NCBI GenBank assembly: GCA_947497265.1
Contig: CANMFP010000002.1
Coordinates: 496,001 to 560,000 of the forward strand
Length of the DNA: 64,000 nucleotides
Source of the DNA: an uncultured Isoptericola sp.
Lineage (GTDB): Bacteria; Actinomycetota; Actinomycetes; Actinomycetales; Cellulomonadaceae
Direction of reading: 5' to 3'
A program made the position numbers and the translations under genes. The first letter of the stretch is position 1. The number at the start of each line of letters is the position of its first letter. Shown piece by piece: positions 41,911 to 52,015 of this stretch. The notes beneath the pieces were generated by a model. The model was not told the DNA's origin. It searched no databases and was given only the letters and a program-made list of their open reading frames with translations.

Positions 41911-42809
41911 TCGACATCCCGCACGGCATCGACGTGGCACGCGCCTCCGACGCCCCGAACGGTCCGAGCACCCGAGCCGGCGACCTCTCGGCGCACGGCG
42001 TGTCCATCGGGTACGACGGCCACCCGGTCATCGACGAGCTCGACCTCACGCTGCCCCATGGCGTGGTCACGGCGATCGTCGGGCCGAACGCCTGCGGCAA
42101 GTCCACGCTCCTGCGTGGGCTGGCACGGCTGCACCCGCTCACCGCCGGTCGCGTGACCCTCGGGGACCGCGACGTGACCGGGATGCCCCGCAAGGAGCTC
42201 GCCCGCCTCGTCGGCGTCCTGCCGCAGTCGTCGATCGCCCCTGACGGCGTCCGGGTGGCCGAGCTCGTCTCCCGCGGCCGCTACCCCCATCAAGGCTGGT
42301 TCGGGCGGCACAGCAGCGACGACGACGTCGTGGTGCAGCGCTCGCTCGAGGCGACGGGCGTGGCGGACCTCGCCGACCGGCCCGTGGCGGAGCTGTCCGG
42401 CGGCCAACGTCAGCGCGTGTGGATCGCGATGGTGCTCGCCCAGGAGACCGACGTGGTGCTCCTGGACGAGCCGACGACGTTCCTCGACGTCACCCACCAG
42501 GTGGAGCTGCTCGACCTGCTGCACGACCTCAACCGCGAGCGCGGCACCACGGTGGTGATGGTGCTCCACGAGCTCAACCTCGCCGCCCGCTACGCCGACC
42601 ACCTGGTCGTGATGAGCGCGGGACGGGTGGTGGCGCAGGGGGCTCCGGCGGAGGTCCTGGACGAGGCCACGGTGCTGTCGGCCTTCGGGCTGGACGCCCG
42701 GGTCGTGCCGGACCCGGTCGCCGGCAGCCCGATGATCGTGCCTGTCGGGCGGCACCATCGGCCCGACGGCACGCCGGCTCCGGACGGGTCGACCGAACCG
42801 ACCTCGTGA
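41907..42809 (+). CDS. Iron-siderophore ABC transporter ATP-binding protein
   Basis: A 300-residue ABC ATPase. Walker A is GPNACGKST, the signature is LSGGQRQR, Walker B is VVLLDEP, and the H loop is VLHELNLAARYAD, all typical of FecE/FepC. A family stretch LVSRGRYPHQGWFGRHSSDD is also present. An N-terminal extension of about 25 residues precedes the ABC domain. The ATG at 41907 overlaps the permease stop. Confidence 0.94.
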   Translation: MIDIPHGIDVARASDAPNGPSTRAGDLSAHGVSIGYDGHPVIDELDLTLPHGVVTAIVGPNACGKSTLLRGLARLHPLTAGRVTLGDRDVTGMPRKELARLVGVLPQSSIAPDGVRVAELVSRGRYPHQGWFGRHSSDDDVVVQRSLEATGVADLADRPVAELSGGQRQRVWIAMVLAQETDVVLLDEPTTFLDVTHQVELLDLLHDLNRERGTTVVMVLHELNLAARYADHLVVMSAGRVVAQGAPAEVLDEATVLSAFGLDARVVPDPVAGSPMIVPVGRHHRPDGTPAPDGSTEPTS

Positions 42810-42869
42810 GCGACCTCACATCACCGATTGCTCACGAAGCGGTCTCCAGGGTTCCACGTCGTGAGCCAG

Positions 42870-42888
42870 TGAGGTTAGCCTTGCCTCA
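42870..42888. promoter_or_regulatory. DtxR/IdeR-like iron box 3 (before the siderophore-binding lipoprotein gene)
   Basis: TGAGGTTAGCCTTGCCTCA matches 14 of 19 consensus positions and lies 45 bases before the GTG at 42934. It implies a separate iron-controlled promoter for the binding protein. Confidence 0.78.
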
Positions 42889-42933
42889 TTAGCCGTCCCT
42901 CGCGCTCCGAGCGCGAGCAACCGAGGAGTACCC

Positions 42934-43983
42934 GTGCGCCTTCACCGTTCCCTGACCACCGCCGTCGGTCTCGCCGCCGTCGGCGCGCTCGCCCTGTCGG
43001 CCTGCGCGTCCGATCCCTCCACCGAGGCGGGCACGACCGAGGCGACGGCGGCGACCGGAGGCGCTACCGACGAGTTCCCCGTCACCATCACCCACGCGCT
43101 GGGCGAGACGGTCATCGAGGCCGCGCCCGAGCGGGTCGCGACGTGGGGCTGGGGCTCCACCGAGGCCGCCCTCGCCGTCGGCGTCACCCCCGTCGCGGTC
43201 GCCGAGCAGTCCTGGACCGTCGGTGAGGGCGCCCTGCTCCCCTGGGTCGAGCAGGAGTACGACGACCTCGGCGTCGACCACCCCGCCGTCCTCACCGACG
43301 CCGAGGGCGGCGCCACGGTTCCCTACGAGGAGTTCGTCGAGGCCGACCCGGACCTCATCCTCGCGCCATACTCGGGCATCACGGCCGAGCAGTACGAGGT
43401 GCTGTCGGACATCGCCCCGGTCGTGGCCTACCCCGACACCCCGTGGACCACCCCCTGGGACGAGGTCATCACGACGACGGCCGAGGCCCTGGGCCGCTCC
43501 GACGCCGGTGAGCAGGTGCTCGCGGACGTCGACAGCTACATCGGCGACCTGGCCGACGAGCACCCCGAGATCGAGGGCAAGACCTTCGCCGCGATCGTCG
43601 ACTCCCCCTCCGAGGGACTCGTGTACGTCTACACGCCGGCCGACCCCCGTGTCGGGATCCTCGAGGGCCTCGGCGTCATCTCGGCACCGTCGGTGACCGA
43701 GCTCGACACCTCGGACGGCGGGTTCTTCTACACGCTGTCCTACGAGGAGCTGGACAAGCTCGAGTCCGACTTCCTGGTCGCCTACACCTACACCGAGGAG
43801 GAGGCCGCCACCTTCGGCGAGGGCGAGGAGCTCCAGGCGATCCCGGCTGTCGCGGCCGGCGACGTGGTCAAGGTCGTCGGCAACGTCGCCGTGTCGTCCG
43901 TCTCCCCGCCCACCGCGCTGTCCTACGACTGGGCCGACGGCGTGCCCGCGATCGTCGACCAGCTCGCCGAGATCTACGGCTGA
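42934..43983 (+). CDS. Iron-siderophore ABC transporter substrate-binding lipoprotein
   Basis: A 349-residue FecB/FepB-type receptor. The signal peptide ends in lipobox LSAC (Cys24), followed by a Thr/Ala/Glu-rich linker and the type III binding fold: EFPVTITHALGETVIEAAPE, RVATWGWGSTEAALAVGVTPVAV, DLILAPYSGITAEQYEVLS and the C-terminal PPTALSYDWADGVPAIVDQL. GAGGAG lies five bases before the GTG. It has its own iron box and therefore probably its own transcript, with the 32-bp inverted repeat as terminator region. The siderophore is unknown. Confidence 0.94.
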   Translation: MRLHRSLTTAVGLAAVGALALSACASDPSTEAGTTEATAATGGATDEFPVTITHALGETVIEAAPERVATWGWGSTEAALAVGVTPVAVAEQSWTVGEGALLPWVEQEYDDLGVDHPAVLTDAEGGATVPYEEFVEADPDLILAPYSGITAEQYEVLSDIAPVVAYPDTPWTTPWDEVITTTAEALGRSDAGEQVLADVDSYIGDLADEHPEIEGKTFAAIVDSPSEGLVYVYTPADPRVGILEGLGVISAPSVTELDTSDGGFFYTLSYEELDKLESDFLVAYTYTEEEAATFGEGEELQAIPAVAAGDVVKVVGNVAVSSVSPPTALSYDWADGVPAIVDQLAEIYG

Positions 43984-43992
43984 CCGACCTCT

Positions 43993-44096
43993 GACGCCGG
44001 CCGGACGAACCCGCCGCACGATCGTCGCCTTCCCGAAGTGGAGCGCCCCCAGGGCGCGTGAACGCGATCGTGCGGCGGGTTCGTCCGGCCGGCGTC
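43993..44096. repeat. Perfect 32-bp inverted repeat with 40-base spacer between fecB-like gene and uppS
   Basis: Arms 43993-44024 and 44065-44096 are exact reverse complements. The 40-base spacer holds a second small hairpin (GCGCCC at 44043-44048 with GGGCGC at 44052-44057). The element fills the gap between two convergent genes, starting 10 bases after one stop and ending seven bases before the other. It may be a bidirectional terminator, but the arm length and large spacer also resemble a small mobile element. Confidence 0.85.
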
Positions 44097-44102
44097 GATG
44101 TG

Positions 44103-44897
44103 TCAGGTCGTCGACGCGGCGTCCACCGCTCCCCCGTAGCGACGGTCGCGCCGGGCGTACTCCTCGACCGCACGCCACAGGTGCCGCCGGTCCACGTCCG
44201 GCCACGGCTCCGGCAGGAACACCAGCTCCGCGTACGCGGCCTGCCAGATCATGAAGTTGCTGGTGCGCTGCTCGCCGGACGAGCGCAGGAACAGGTCGAC
44301 GTCCGGCAGGTCCGGCTCGTCCAGGTACTTCTGCACCGTCTTCTCGGTCACCCGGTCCGGGTTGATCCGGCCCGCCGCCGCCTCCCGGGCGATCGCCGCG
44401 GCCGCGTCCGCGACCTCCGCGCGGCCGCCGTAGTTGACGCACATCGTCAGCGTGCAGCGGTCGTTCTCACGGGTCATCTCCTCCGCGACCTGCAGCTCCT
44501 TGATCACCGAGCCCCACAGCCGCGGACGGCGCCCCGCCCAGCGGATCCGCACGCCCCACGACGACATCTCGTCCCGCCGTCGGCGGATGACGTCGCGGTT
44601 GAAGTTCATCAGGAAGCGCACCTCGTCGGGCGAACGCTTCCAGTTCTCGGTGCTGAAGGCATACGCCGAGACGTGCTTGACGCCGATCTGCACCGCGCCC
44701 GCGACGACGTCCAGCAGCGACTTCTCGCCCTCCTTGTGACCCTCGACGCGCGGCAGGCCGCGCGCGTTCGCCCACCGCCCGTTGCCGTCCATCACCACGG
44801 CGACGTGGTTCGGCACGAACTCGGCCGGGATGGCCGGCGCAGTGGCTCCGGACGGGTGGGGGTACGGCTCGGCGTACTGCTGCGGGGCGCGGGGCAT
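44103..44897 (-). CDS. uppS: Isoprenyl transferase (undecaprenyl/decaprenyl diphosphate synthase type)
   Basis: cis-Prenyltransferase that builds the polyprenyl carrier for peptidoglycan and other wall polymers, 264 residues. Family motifs are [14 protein letters not shown] (catalytic Asp and phosphate binding), [25 protein letters not shown], and the closing [22 protein letters not shown]. The ATG at 44897 shares one base with the recO stop (TGATG). The product chain length cannot be decided from sequence. Confidence 0.95.
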   Translation of the reverse strand: MPRAPQQYAEPYPHPSGATAPAIPAEFVPNHVAVVMDGNGRWANARGLPRVEGHKEGEKSLLDVVAGAVQIGVKHVSAYAFSTENWKRSPDEVRFLMNFNRDVIRRRRDEMSSWGVRIRWAGRRPRLWGSVIKELQVAEEMTRENDRCTLTMCVNYGGRAEVADAAAAIAREAAAGRINPDRVTEKTVQKYLDEPDLPDVDLFLRSSGEQRTSNFMIWQAAYAELVFLPEPWPDVDRRHLWRAVEEYARRDRRYGGAVDAASTT

Positions 44898-45631
44898 CAG
44901 GCCTCTCTCTCGATCATGCGCAACGAGCGCAGGGTGCGCTCGAGGTAGAACTGCGAGTAGGCGGCCACCAACCCGGCCGCCTCGGAACGGTGCCGCCGGT
45001 CCGCAGCGTCGGCCACGGCCCAGTCCCCGGCGAGCAGAGCGGCCAGGAGCGTGAAGGTCTCGGGCGCGGGGGCCGTCGCCCCGGGCGGGCGGCAACGCAG
45101 GCACACCGCCCCGCCCTGGGCGACCGCGAACGCGTGGTGCGGGCCCGGCTCGCCGCACCGGGCGCAGTCGGTGAACGACGGCGCCCACCCGGCCACCGAC
45201 AGCGCCCGCAGCAGGTAGGAGTCCAGCACGAGGCCCGGCGCATGGGCACGGCCGGCCAGGGCGCGCAGCCCGCCGGCCAGCAGCCAGTACTGCTGGACGG
45301 CGGGCTCGTGCTCCGCGGCCACGAGTCGGTCCGCGGCCTCGAGCATCGCGGCACCCGCCGTGTACATCCCGTAGTCCGCGCAGATCGCGCCGGCGTACGC
45401 GCCGAGCGTCTCGACCTGGGTGACCGAGTCGAGGCTGCGACCGGTGTGCAGCTGGACGTCGACCGCCATGAACGGCTCCAGGCGCGCGCCGAACCGCGAC
45501 GAGGTGCGCCGCACCCCTCGACCGACGGCCCGCACCTTGCCGTGCTCACGCGTCAGGAGCGTGATGATGCGGTCGGCCTCACCCAGCTTGTGGGTGCGCA
45601 GCACGATCGCGTCGTCTCGGTACAGGGGCAC
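44897..45631 (-). CDS. recO: DNA repair protein RecO
   Basis: Recombination mediator that loads RecA with RecR in the RecFOR pathway. The 244 residues show the N-terminal OB fold ([20 protein letters not shown] then [19 protein letters not shown]) and a C-terminal zinc-like site ([11 protein letters not shown] with CLRC). It is directly upstream of uppS with one-base overlap; the recO-uppS pair is common in actinobacteria. The GTG at 45631 is the only good start. Confidence 0.94.
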   Translation of the reverse strand: MPLYRDDAIVLRTHKLGEADRIITLLTREHGKVRAVGRGVRRTSSRFGARLEPFMAVDVQLHTGRSLDSVTQVETLGAYAGAICADYGMYTAGAAMLEAADRLVAAEHEPAVQQYWLLAGGLRALAGRAHAPGLVLDSYLLRALSVAGWAPSFTDCARCGEPGPHHAFAVAQGGAVCLRCRPPGATAPAPETFTLLAALLAGDWAVADAADRRHRSEAAGLVAAYSQFYLERTLRSLRMIEREA

Positions 45632-45670
45632 CGTGCCATTGTCCCAGGTGCGGCCGACACCAGACGGCGG

Positions 45671-47476
<1,806 letters not shown>

Positions 47477-47504
47477 TCACGATCGGCCGGCGCACCACGA
47501 TCCA

Positions 47505-47544
47505 CCGCGGCGAGGTTCCGGCCTCTTAGTAGGCCTCGCCGCGG
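47505..47544 (-). promoter_or_regulatory. leuA attenuator stem
   Basis: On the minus strand CCGCGGCGAGG (47544-47534), within the last leader codons, is exactly complementary to CCTCGCCGCGG (47515-47505) downstream of the leader stop. A smaller GGCC/GGCC pairing lies inside. Ribosome position on the leader would decide whether this 11-bp stem forms. Confidence 0.72.
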
Positions 47545-47576
47545 CACCGAAGGAGGAGGCTCACCGCGTGCTGCAC
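47526..47576 (-). CDS. leuA leader peptide (16 aa, three consecutive Leu codons)
   Basis: A GTG-started ORF reading VQHAVSLLLRCRGEAY, then TAA, 73 bases before leuA. The three leucine codons in a row and the RCRGEAY ending match the conserved leader peptides predicted upstream of leuA in actinobacteria. Translation stalls when charged tRNA-Leu is scarce, altering the downstream RNA fold and relieving attenuation; this mechanism is inferred from the family precedent. Confidence 0.85.
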   Translation of the reverse strand: MQHAVSLLLRCRGEAY

Positions 47577-47636
47577 AGTGCCACCGTACACCGAGCGTGC
47601 CGTACGTCACGTCGGTGCCCGCAGACGCCGGAGCGG

Positions 47637-49328
47637 TCACCGACGGGTCCGCAGCGCCGCGTCCACGGACGGGTCGCCCAGGGCGCCGAGCCAGTCGAGC
47701 AGCGCCGGGTACGTCGACGGGTTCGCCGCCACGTGGGGGCGCAGGTGCGGCGCCTCCTGGACGATCTGGGCGAGGTCCGCCAGCGGCGTCGTCGGGTCGA
47801 GGGCGCGCTCCGGCGTCCAGCGGGAGCCAGGCACGTCCGCCACGGGCTGGAGCACCTGGGTGTGGTCCGGCCGCTGGACCGGCTGGTCGTCGGCGGCCGA
47901 CCGCGCGGCCTCGACGGGCGCCATCTGCTGCGTCGCGTCCGTCCCGGCCGCCCAGGTGCCGCGCCAGCGCGAGCCCGCGTCGGCAGCGGGCGCGGCGGAC
48001 GGCGCGGCGACCGGCTGCTGGACGGCGGTCTGCTCGACGCCGGGCTGCCCGGGGCGTGCCACCTCGCCCAGGGGCACCGCTGACGCCATGGGACCGGGTG
48101 TCTGCCACTCGCCGGTCGACGTCCCGTCCCGCACCGGCTCTGCCGGCTCGCCCGACCCGACGAGATTCCGGACCGACGGCGGCACGAGCAGCGCGACGAG
48201 CACCATCGCCGGCAGCGCGAGCGCCAGCAGGAGTTCCTCGACGTGGGAGCGGGTGCCGACACCGGCACGCGCCACGATGATCACCAGGCCCAGCACGACG
48301 ATCACGCAGGCGGCGCCGACGGCGGTGGCGTGCGCCGTGCGCGCGTCACGCACCAGGGCGCGCCGCGCGAGGAACGCCATGACGACCACGACGACACCGA
48401 CGATCAGGCGCAGGACGGGCTCCACACCGAAACCGAACCCCGGGATGTCCGCCGTCGCCGCGGCGACGAGTCGCACGATCGCGACGAGCGCGACGAACGC
48501 CGCCACGGCCATGACCAGGTCGAGCGCACGTACCGCGACACGGATCCACCGGGCCGCGCCGATCTCCTCCGGTTCACCGGCCCGCGTCGCCGCCCGCTGC
48601 AGGACCACCGGCACGGCGGACGCTGCGACCACCGGCAGCAGGAGCAGCCCGTAGCGGTCCGCGTGCAGGGACTCGACCCAGCCGTGTCGTGCACCGCCGC
48701 CCAGCAGCGCGAGCTCGAGCGCGACCGCGCCGCCGACGGCGAGGAGCACCAGACCCGCCGCGTCGTCCTGGTGGCGCAGGAACGCCCCGGCCGTCAGCCA
48801 CAGGACCCCGACCACGAGCAGCGCGGCCAGCACGCCCCCCACGACGGCCGGCCAGGGCAGACCGTCCACGACCGAGATCAAGGGCGTCAGCACCGCGGCG
48901 GCCGCCACCAGCACCGCCGACACGGTCAGTCCCCGGGACGTCGGCAGTGCGGCGGCCAGCACCGCGCCCGCGATGCCCAGCGCGAGGCCTGCCCCGATCC
49001 CCCCGTCGCCCACCGAGAACAGGTCGAGCACGACGTAGAGGAGCGCCACGAGGGCGTAGGGGGCGAGCCCGACGAGACGCGCCCGCGGTGCGGCGACGCC
49101 CGACCAGCTCTCCGGCACGAGCCCGGCCCGCCGCGCGTACGGAGCGGCGACCGCCAGCAGCGCGACCACCGTCGTGAGCACCACCCACAGCAGGTCGCTC
49201 CCCCGGAGCGCCACGTCCCACGGCAGCGGCAGCGCCACGAGGAGCGCGACGGCGGCGATGGCGTCGCGCACGATGTCGCGGGTCGGGACGTCCGCGAACG
49301 GAGACCGGGGATGAGCGACGTCGGACAT
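47637..49328 (-). CDS. Polytopic membrane protein with C-terminal LRV-like domain (DUF7937-like)
   Basis: A 563-residue protein. Residues 1 to about 385 carry some ten or eleven hydrophobic segments; a Pro/Gln/Ala-rich linker follows. The last 55 residues (LDPTTPLADLAQIVQEAPHL, then VAANPSTYPALLDWLGALGD) match the short variant leucine-rich repeat domain found at the ends of many actinobacterial membrane proteins. Its function is unknown. The ATG at 49328 follows a weak GGGAGT. It is downstream of the alpha/beta hydrolase and upstream of the leuA leader on the same strand. Confidence 0.75.
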   Translation of the reverse strand: MSDVAHPRSPFADVPTRDIVRDAIAAVALLVALPLPWDVALRGSDLLWVVLTTVVALLAVAAPYARRAGLVPESWSGVAAPRARLVGLAPYALVALLYVVLDLFSVGDGGIGAGLALGIAGAVLAAALPTSRGLTVSAVLVAAAAVLTPLISVVDGLPWPAVVGGVLAALLVVGVLWLTAGAFLRHQDDAAGLVLLAVGGAVALELALLGGGARHGWVESLHADRYGLLLLPVVAASAVPVVLQRAATRAGEPEEIGAARWIRVAVRALDLVMAVAAFVALVAIVRLVAAATADIPGFGFGVEPVLRLIVGVVVVVMAFLARRALVRDARTAHATAVGAACVIVVLGLVIIVARAGVGTRSHVEELLLALALPAMVLVALLVPPSVRNLVGSGEPAEPVRDGTSTGEWQTPGPMASAVPLGEVARPGQPGVEQTAVQQPVAAPSAAPAADAGSRWRGTWAAGTDATQQMAPVEAARSAADDQPVQRPDHTQVLQPVADVPGSRWTPERALDPTTPLADLAQIVQEAPHLRPHVAANPSTYPALLDWLGALGDPSVDAALRTRR

Positions 49329-49426
49329 GGGTACTGACTCCCTGCATGAGTGGACGACCGAGGGGACCGGTCGGGTCGTTTCTACCCGACTCGACCCCCT
49401 CACGTCAGATCGGGCGTGTCGGCGCG

Positions 49427-51007
49427 TCAGATGCCGAGCTGGTAGACACCCCAGTACGCGAGCGTCAGCAGCAGCGACACCGACCCGACGACGACGCACC
49501 ACAGCACGACGGCTGCCGGTGCTGCGCGGGTCACGACGACGTCGCCACCCGCCCGACGTGCCGAGCGTACGTCGGCGATGCGCTGAAGCAGAACCGCTGC
49601 CGCCACCGCCGTCGCGACGCCGAGGAGCCGGACGGTCACCCACCCGCCCTGGACGATCACGTCGTTGCGCTGGTAGTCGAACGCGAGGCGCGCGACGAGC
49701 AGCAGGTATGCGGCCAGCGCGCCCGTGGTGGCGACGGACCCTGCTCCGAGCGCCACGAGCGAAGGCCCGACGCCCGGCGCGAAGGGCTGCGCCGGGCCGC
49801 CACGGCGCCGTCGGGCCAGCGGGACCACCAGTGCCGCGACGCCCCACGCACCGAGCGCGAGCACCACCAGTCCCGTCCCGCCGAGGACCGCCGCCACGAC
49901 CACGTCCCCGTTGCCCCACCAGAGCGGCTGGGGCACGGGGGCCGCCAGGAAGAGCTGCTCAGGGGTCGCGCCCGCCACCTGCGGTGCCGCGTCCGCCGTT
50001 CCCGGCTGGCCCTGGATCCACGCGGCGAGGTCGGGCACGAAGTCGCGGTGCAGCGGAGCCACGCCGCCCCCGGGCACGCCGTCACGCACACGGATCCCGT
50101 GATCGGCACCCGCGTAGTAGCGGACGGTGACGGGTGCGTCCCCAGGCCCGGCGGCGGTGTCGGCCAGGACGATCCGGGCCCCCTGCTCGATGGGCATCGA
50201 CGGGTCGGCGGCGCCGTACACCACCAGCACCGGCGCCGTCTGGGCCGCGAGCCAGGGTCGCACGTCGAAGTCGGCGTACGTGAAGCCGCCGCCGGGGAAC
50301 TGCATCCCGACCGCCCGCGGGATCGCGCGGAACACCTGGTCGGGCACACGGGTGTTCCGCAGATAGTTGTCGACGGCGTACGCCGCCTGCTCGCGGGGCG
50401 GCACGATCGGCGCCGACGTCAGGACCGTGAACGCGATCGTGGGGTCGTCAGCCTGCAGGACGGGCACGATCCAGGTGCCTTCGGACTCGCCGTACAGCCC
50501 GACGCGCGCCGGGTCGACGCCCTCGACGGTACGCAGGAGGTCGACCGAGTGGTGGTAGTCGAGCGCCATGGCCTCGTAGTCGCGGTCACGCAGCGAGTAG
50601 GTGTCCATCCGCTTGTCGGGCACGAGAGTGACCACCCCGGCGCTGGCGAGGCTCGCTGCCGTCTCCGCGAAGGCCTCCGCGGCCCGCCCGGTGCCCGCAC
50701 CGTGGACGAAGACGACGCCCGGCCGTCCCGTCATCAGGTCGCCGTCGCCGTCCAGCGGACGGCGCAGCAGGCCGTCGACAGTCGCACCGTCGAGCTCGAT
50801 GGTCACCGGGTCGGTGCGGACCTCGTGGTCGCCCACCCCGCCCACCTCACCGGCGGCAGCGTCCACGCCGCCGATCGTCGTGTCCTCGGTCGCCGGCACG
50901 ACGTGCTCCGTGACCGGTTGCGGGTCCCACTGCGGTCCCGCGACGGCACCCGCGACGGCCAGGCCGACCAGCAGCGCTGCGCTCGTCGCGATCGTCCGGA
51001 ACACCAC
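49427..51007 (-). CDS. Alpha/beta hydrolase fused to a C-terminal membrane domain
   Basis: A 526-residue protein. A signal anchor at about residues 5-24 is followed by an alpha/beta hydrolase domain with nucleophile elbow YGESEG (Ser), acid VVYGAADPSMP (Asp) and AGADHGIR (His), preceded by FVHGAGTG as oxyanion loop. From about residue 355 four hydrophobic segments follow (GLVVLALGAWGVAALVVPLA and others). Catalysis is therefore extracytoplasmic, tethered to the membrane. The hydrolase part resembles the BAAT/dienelactone hydrolase-like group. The substrate is unknown. Confidence 0.82.
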   Translation of the reverse strand: MVFRTIATSAALLVGLAVAGAVAGPQWDPQPVTEHVVPATEDTTIGGVDAAAGEVGGVGDHEVRTDPVTIELDGATVDGLLRRPLDGDGDLMTGRPGVVFVHGAGTGRAAEAFAETAASLASAGVVTLVPDKRMDTYSLRDRDYEAMALDYHHSVDLLRTVEGVDPARVGLYGESEGTWIVPVLQADDPTIAFTVLTSAPIVPPREQAAYAVDNYLRNTRVPDQVFRAIPRAVGMQFPGGGFTYADFDVRPWLAAQTAPVLVVYGAADPSMPIEQGARIVLADTAAGPGDAPVTVRYYAGADHGIRVRDGVPGGGVAPLHRDFVPDLAAWIQGQPGTADAAPQVAGATPEQLFLAAPVPQPLWWGNGDVVVAAVLGGTGLVVLALGAWGVAALVVPLARRRRGGPAQPFAPGVGPSLVALGAGSVATTGALAAYLLLVARLAFDYQRNDVIVQGGWVTVRLLGVATAVAAAVLLQRIADVRSARRAGGDVVVTRAAPAAVVLWCVVVGSVSLLLTLAYWGVYQLGI

Positions 51008-51064
51008 CCGTCGGATGCTACTCGCCGGAACCGCGCGGCGGGCGGTCGACGCCCGCGGGCGCGG

Positions 51065-52015
51065 TCAGAAGCCCATGCGTTGCAGCTGCTTCGGGTCCCG
51101 CTGCCAGTCCTTGGCGACCTTGACGTGCAGGTCGAGGTAGATGCGCGTGCCGAGCAGCTTCTCGATGCCCTCGCGTGCGACGGTCCCGACCTCGCGCAGC
51201 CGCGAACCACCACGCCCGATGATGATGCCCTTCTGGCTCTGCCGCTCCACGAACAGCGTGACGCGCACGTCCAGCAGCGGCCGCCGGCCGGCCTTCTCGT
51301 CCCCGCTGCCCTCGCGCTCCACGATCTCCTCGACCGAGACGGCCAGGGAGTGCGGCAGCTCGTCCCGGACGCCCTCGAGGGCGGCCTCGCGCACCAGCTC
51401 GGCGATCATGACCTCCTCGGGCTCGTCCGTGAGCTCGCCGTCCGGGTACAGGTCCGGGCCCTCCGGCAGGTGCGCGCCCAGCACCTCGGTGAGCTCGTCC
51501 ACCTGGAACCCGCCCTTGGCGGACACCGGCACGATCGCCGACCAGTCGAGCTCCATCGACCGGGCGAGCTGGTCGACCGCCATCAGGTGCTCGGCCAGCC
51601 GGCCCCGGTCCACCAGGTCCGCCTTGGTCACGACGGCGACCACCGGCACCGGACTGCGCCCCTGCATCAGCGGAGCGAGCTTGCTCGCGATGTACTTGTC
51701 ACCCGGGCCGATCTTCTGGTCCGCCGGGAGGCAGAAAGCCACGACGTCGACCTCGCTGAGCGTGTCCTGGACCAGCGTGTTGAGCCGCTCGCCCAGCAGG
51801 GTGCGTGGCCGGTGCAGGCCCGGGGTGTCGACCAGCACCAGCTGGAAGTCCTCGCGGTGCACGATGCCGCGGATGGTGTGTCGCGTCGTCTGCGGCCGCG
51901 CCGACATGATCGCGACCTTCTCCCCGACCAACGCGTTGGTGAGGGTCGACTTGCCGACGTTGGGCCGGCCGACCAGGCAGGCGAAACCTGACCGGTGGGG
52001 GATCTCGTGCGTCAT
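51065..52015 (-). CDS. era: Ribosome-assembly GTPase Era
   Basis: A 316-residue GTPase required for 30S subunit maturation. G1 is GRPNVGKST, G3 is DTPGLH, G4 is TKAD and G5 is VSAKG. The C-terminal KH RNA-binding domain has the GIIIGRGGSRLREVG loop. The ATG at 52015 overlaps the stop of the upstream hlyC-like gene by four bases. It is the last gene of the hrcA-to-era cluster. Confidence 0.96.
   Translation of the reverse strand: MTHEIPHRSGFACLVGRPNVGKSTLTNALVGEKVAIMSARPQTTRHTIRGIVHREDFQLVLVDTPGLHRPRTLLGERLNTLVQDTLSEVDVVAFCLPADQKIGPGDKYIASKLAPLMQGRSPVPVVAVVTKADLVDRGRLAEHLMAVDQLARSMELDWSAIVPVSAKGGFQVDELTEVLGAHLPEGPDLYPDGELTDEPEEVMIAELVREAALEGVRDELPHSLAVSVEEIVEREGSGDEKAGRRPLLDVRVTLFVERQSQKGIIIGRGGSRLREVGTVAREGIEKLLGTRIYLDLHVKVAKDWQRDPKQLQRMGF

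Noticed and set aside
43993-44096. Insertion sequence remnant
   Set aside because: No transposase fragment or clear target duplication is visible, so it is kept as an inverted repeat only.
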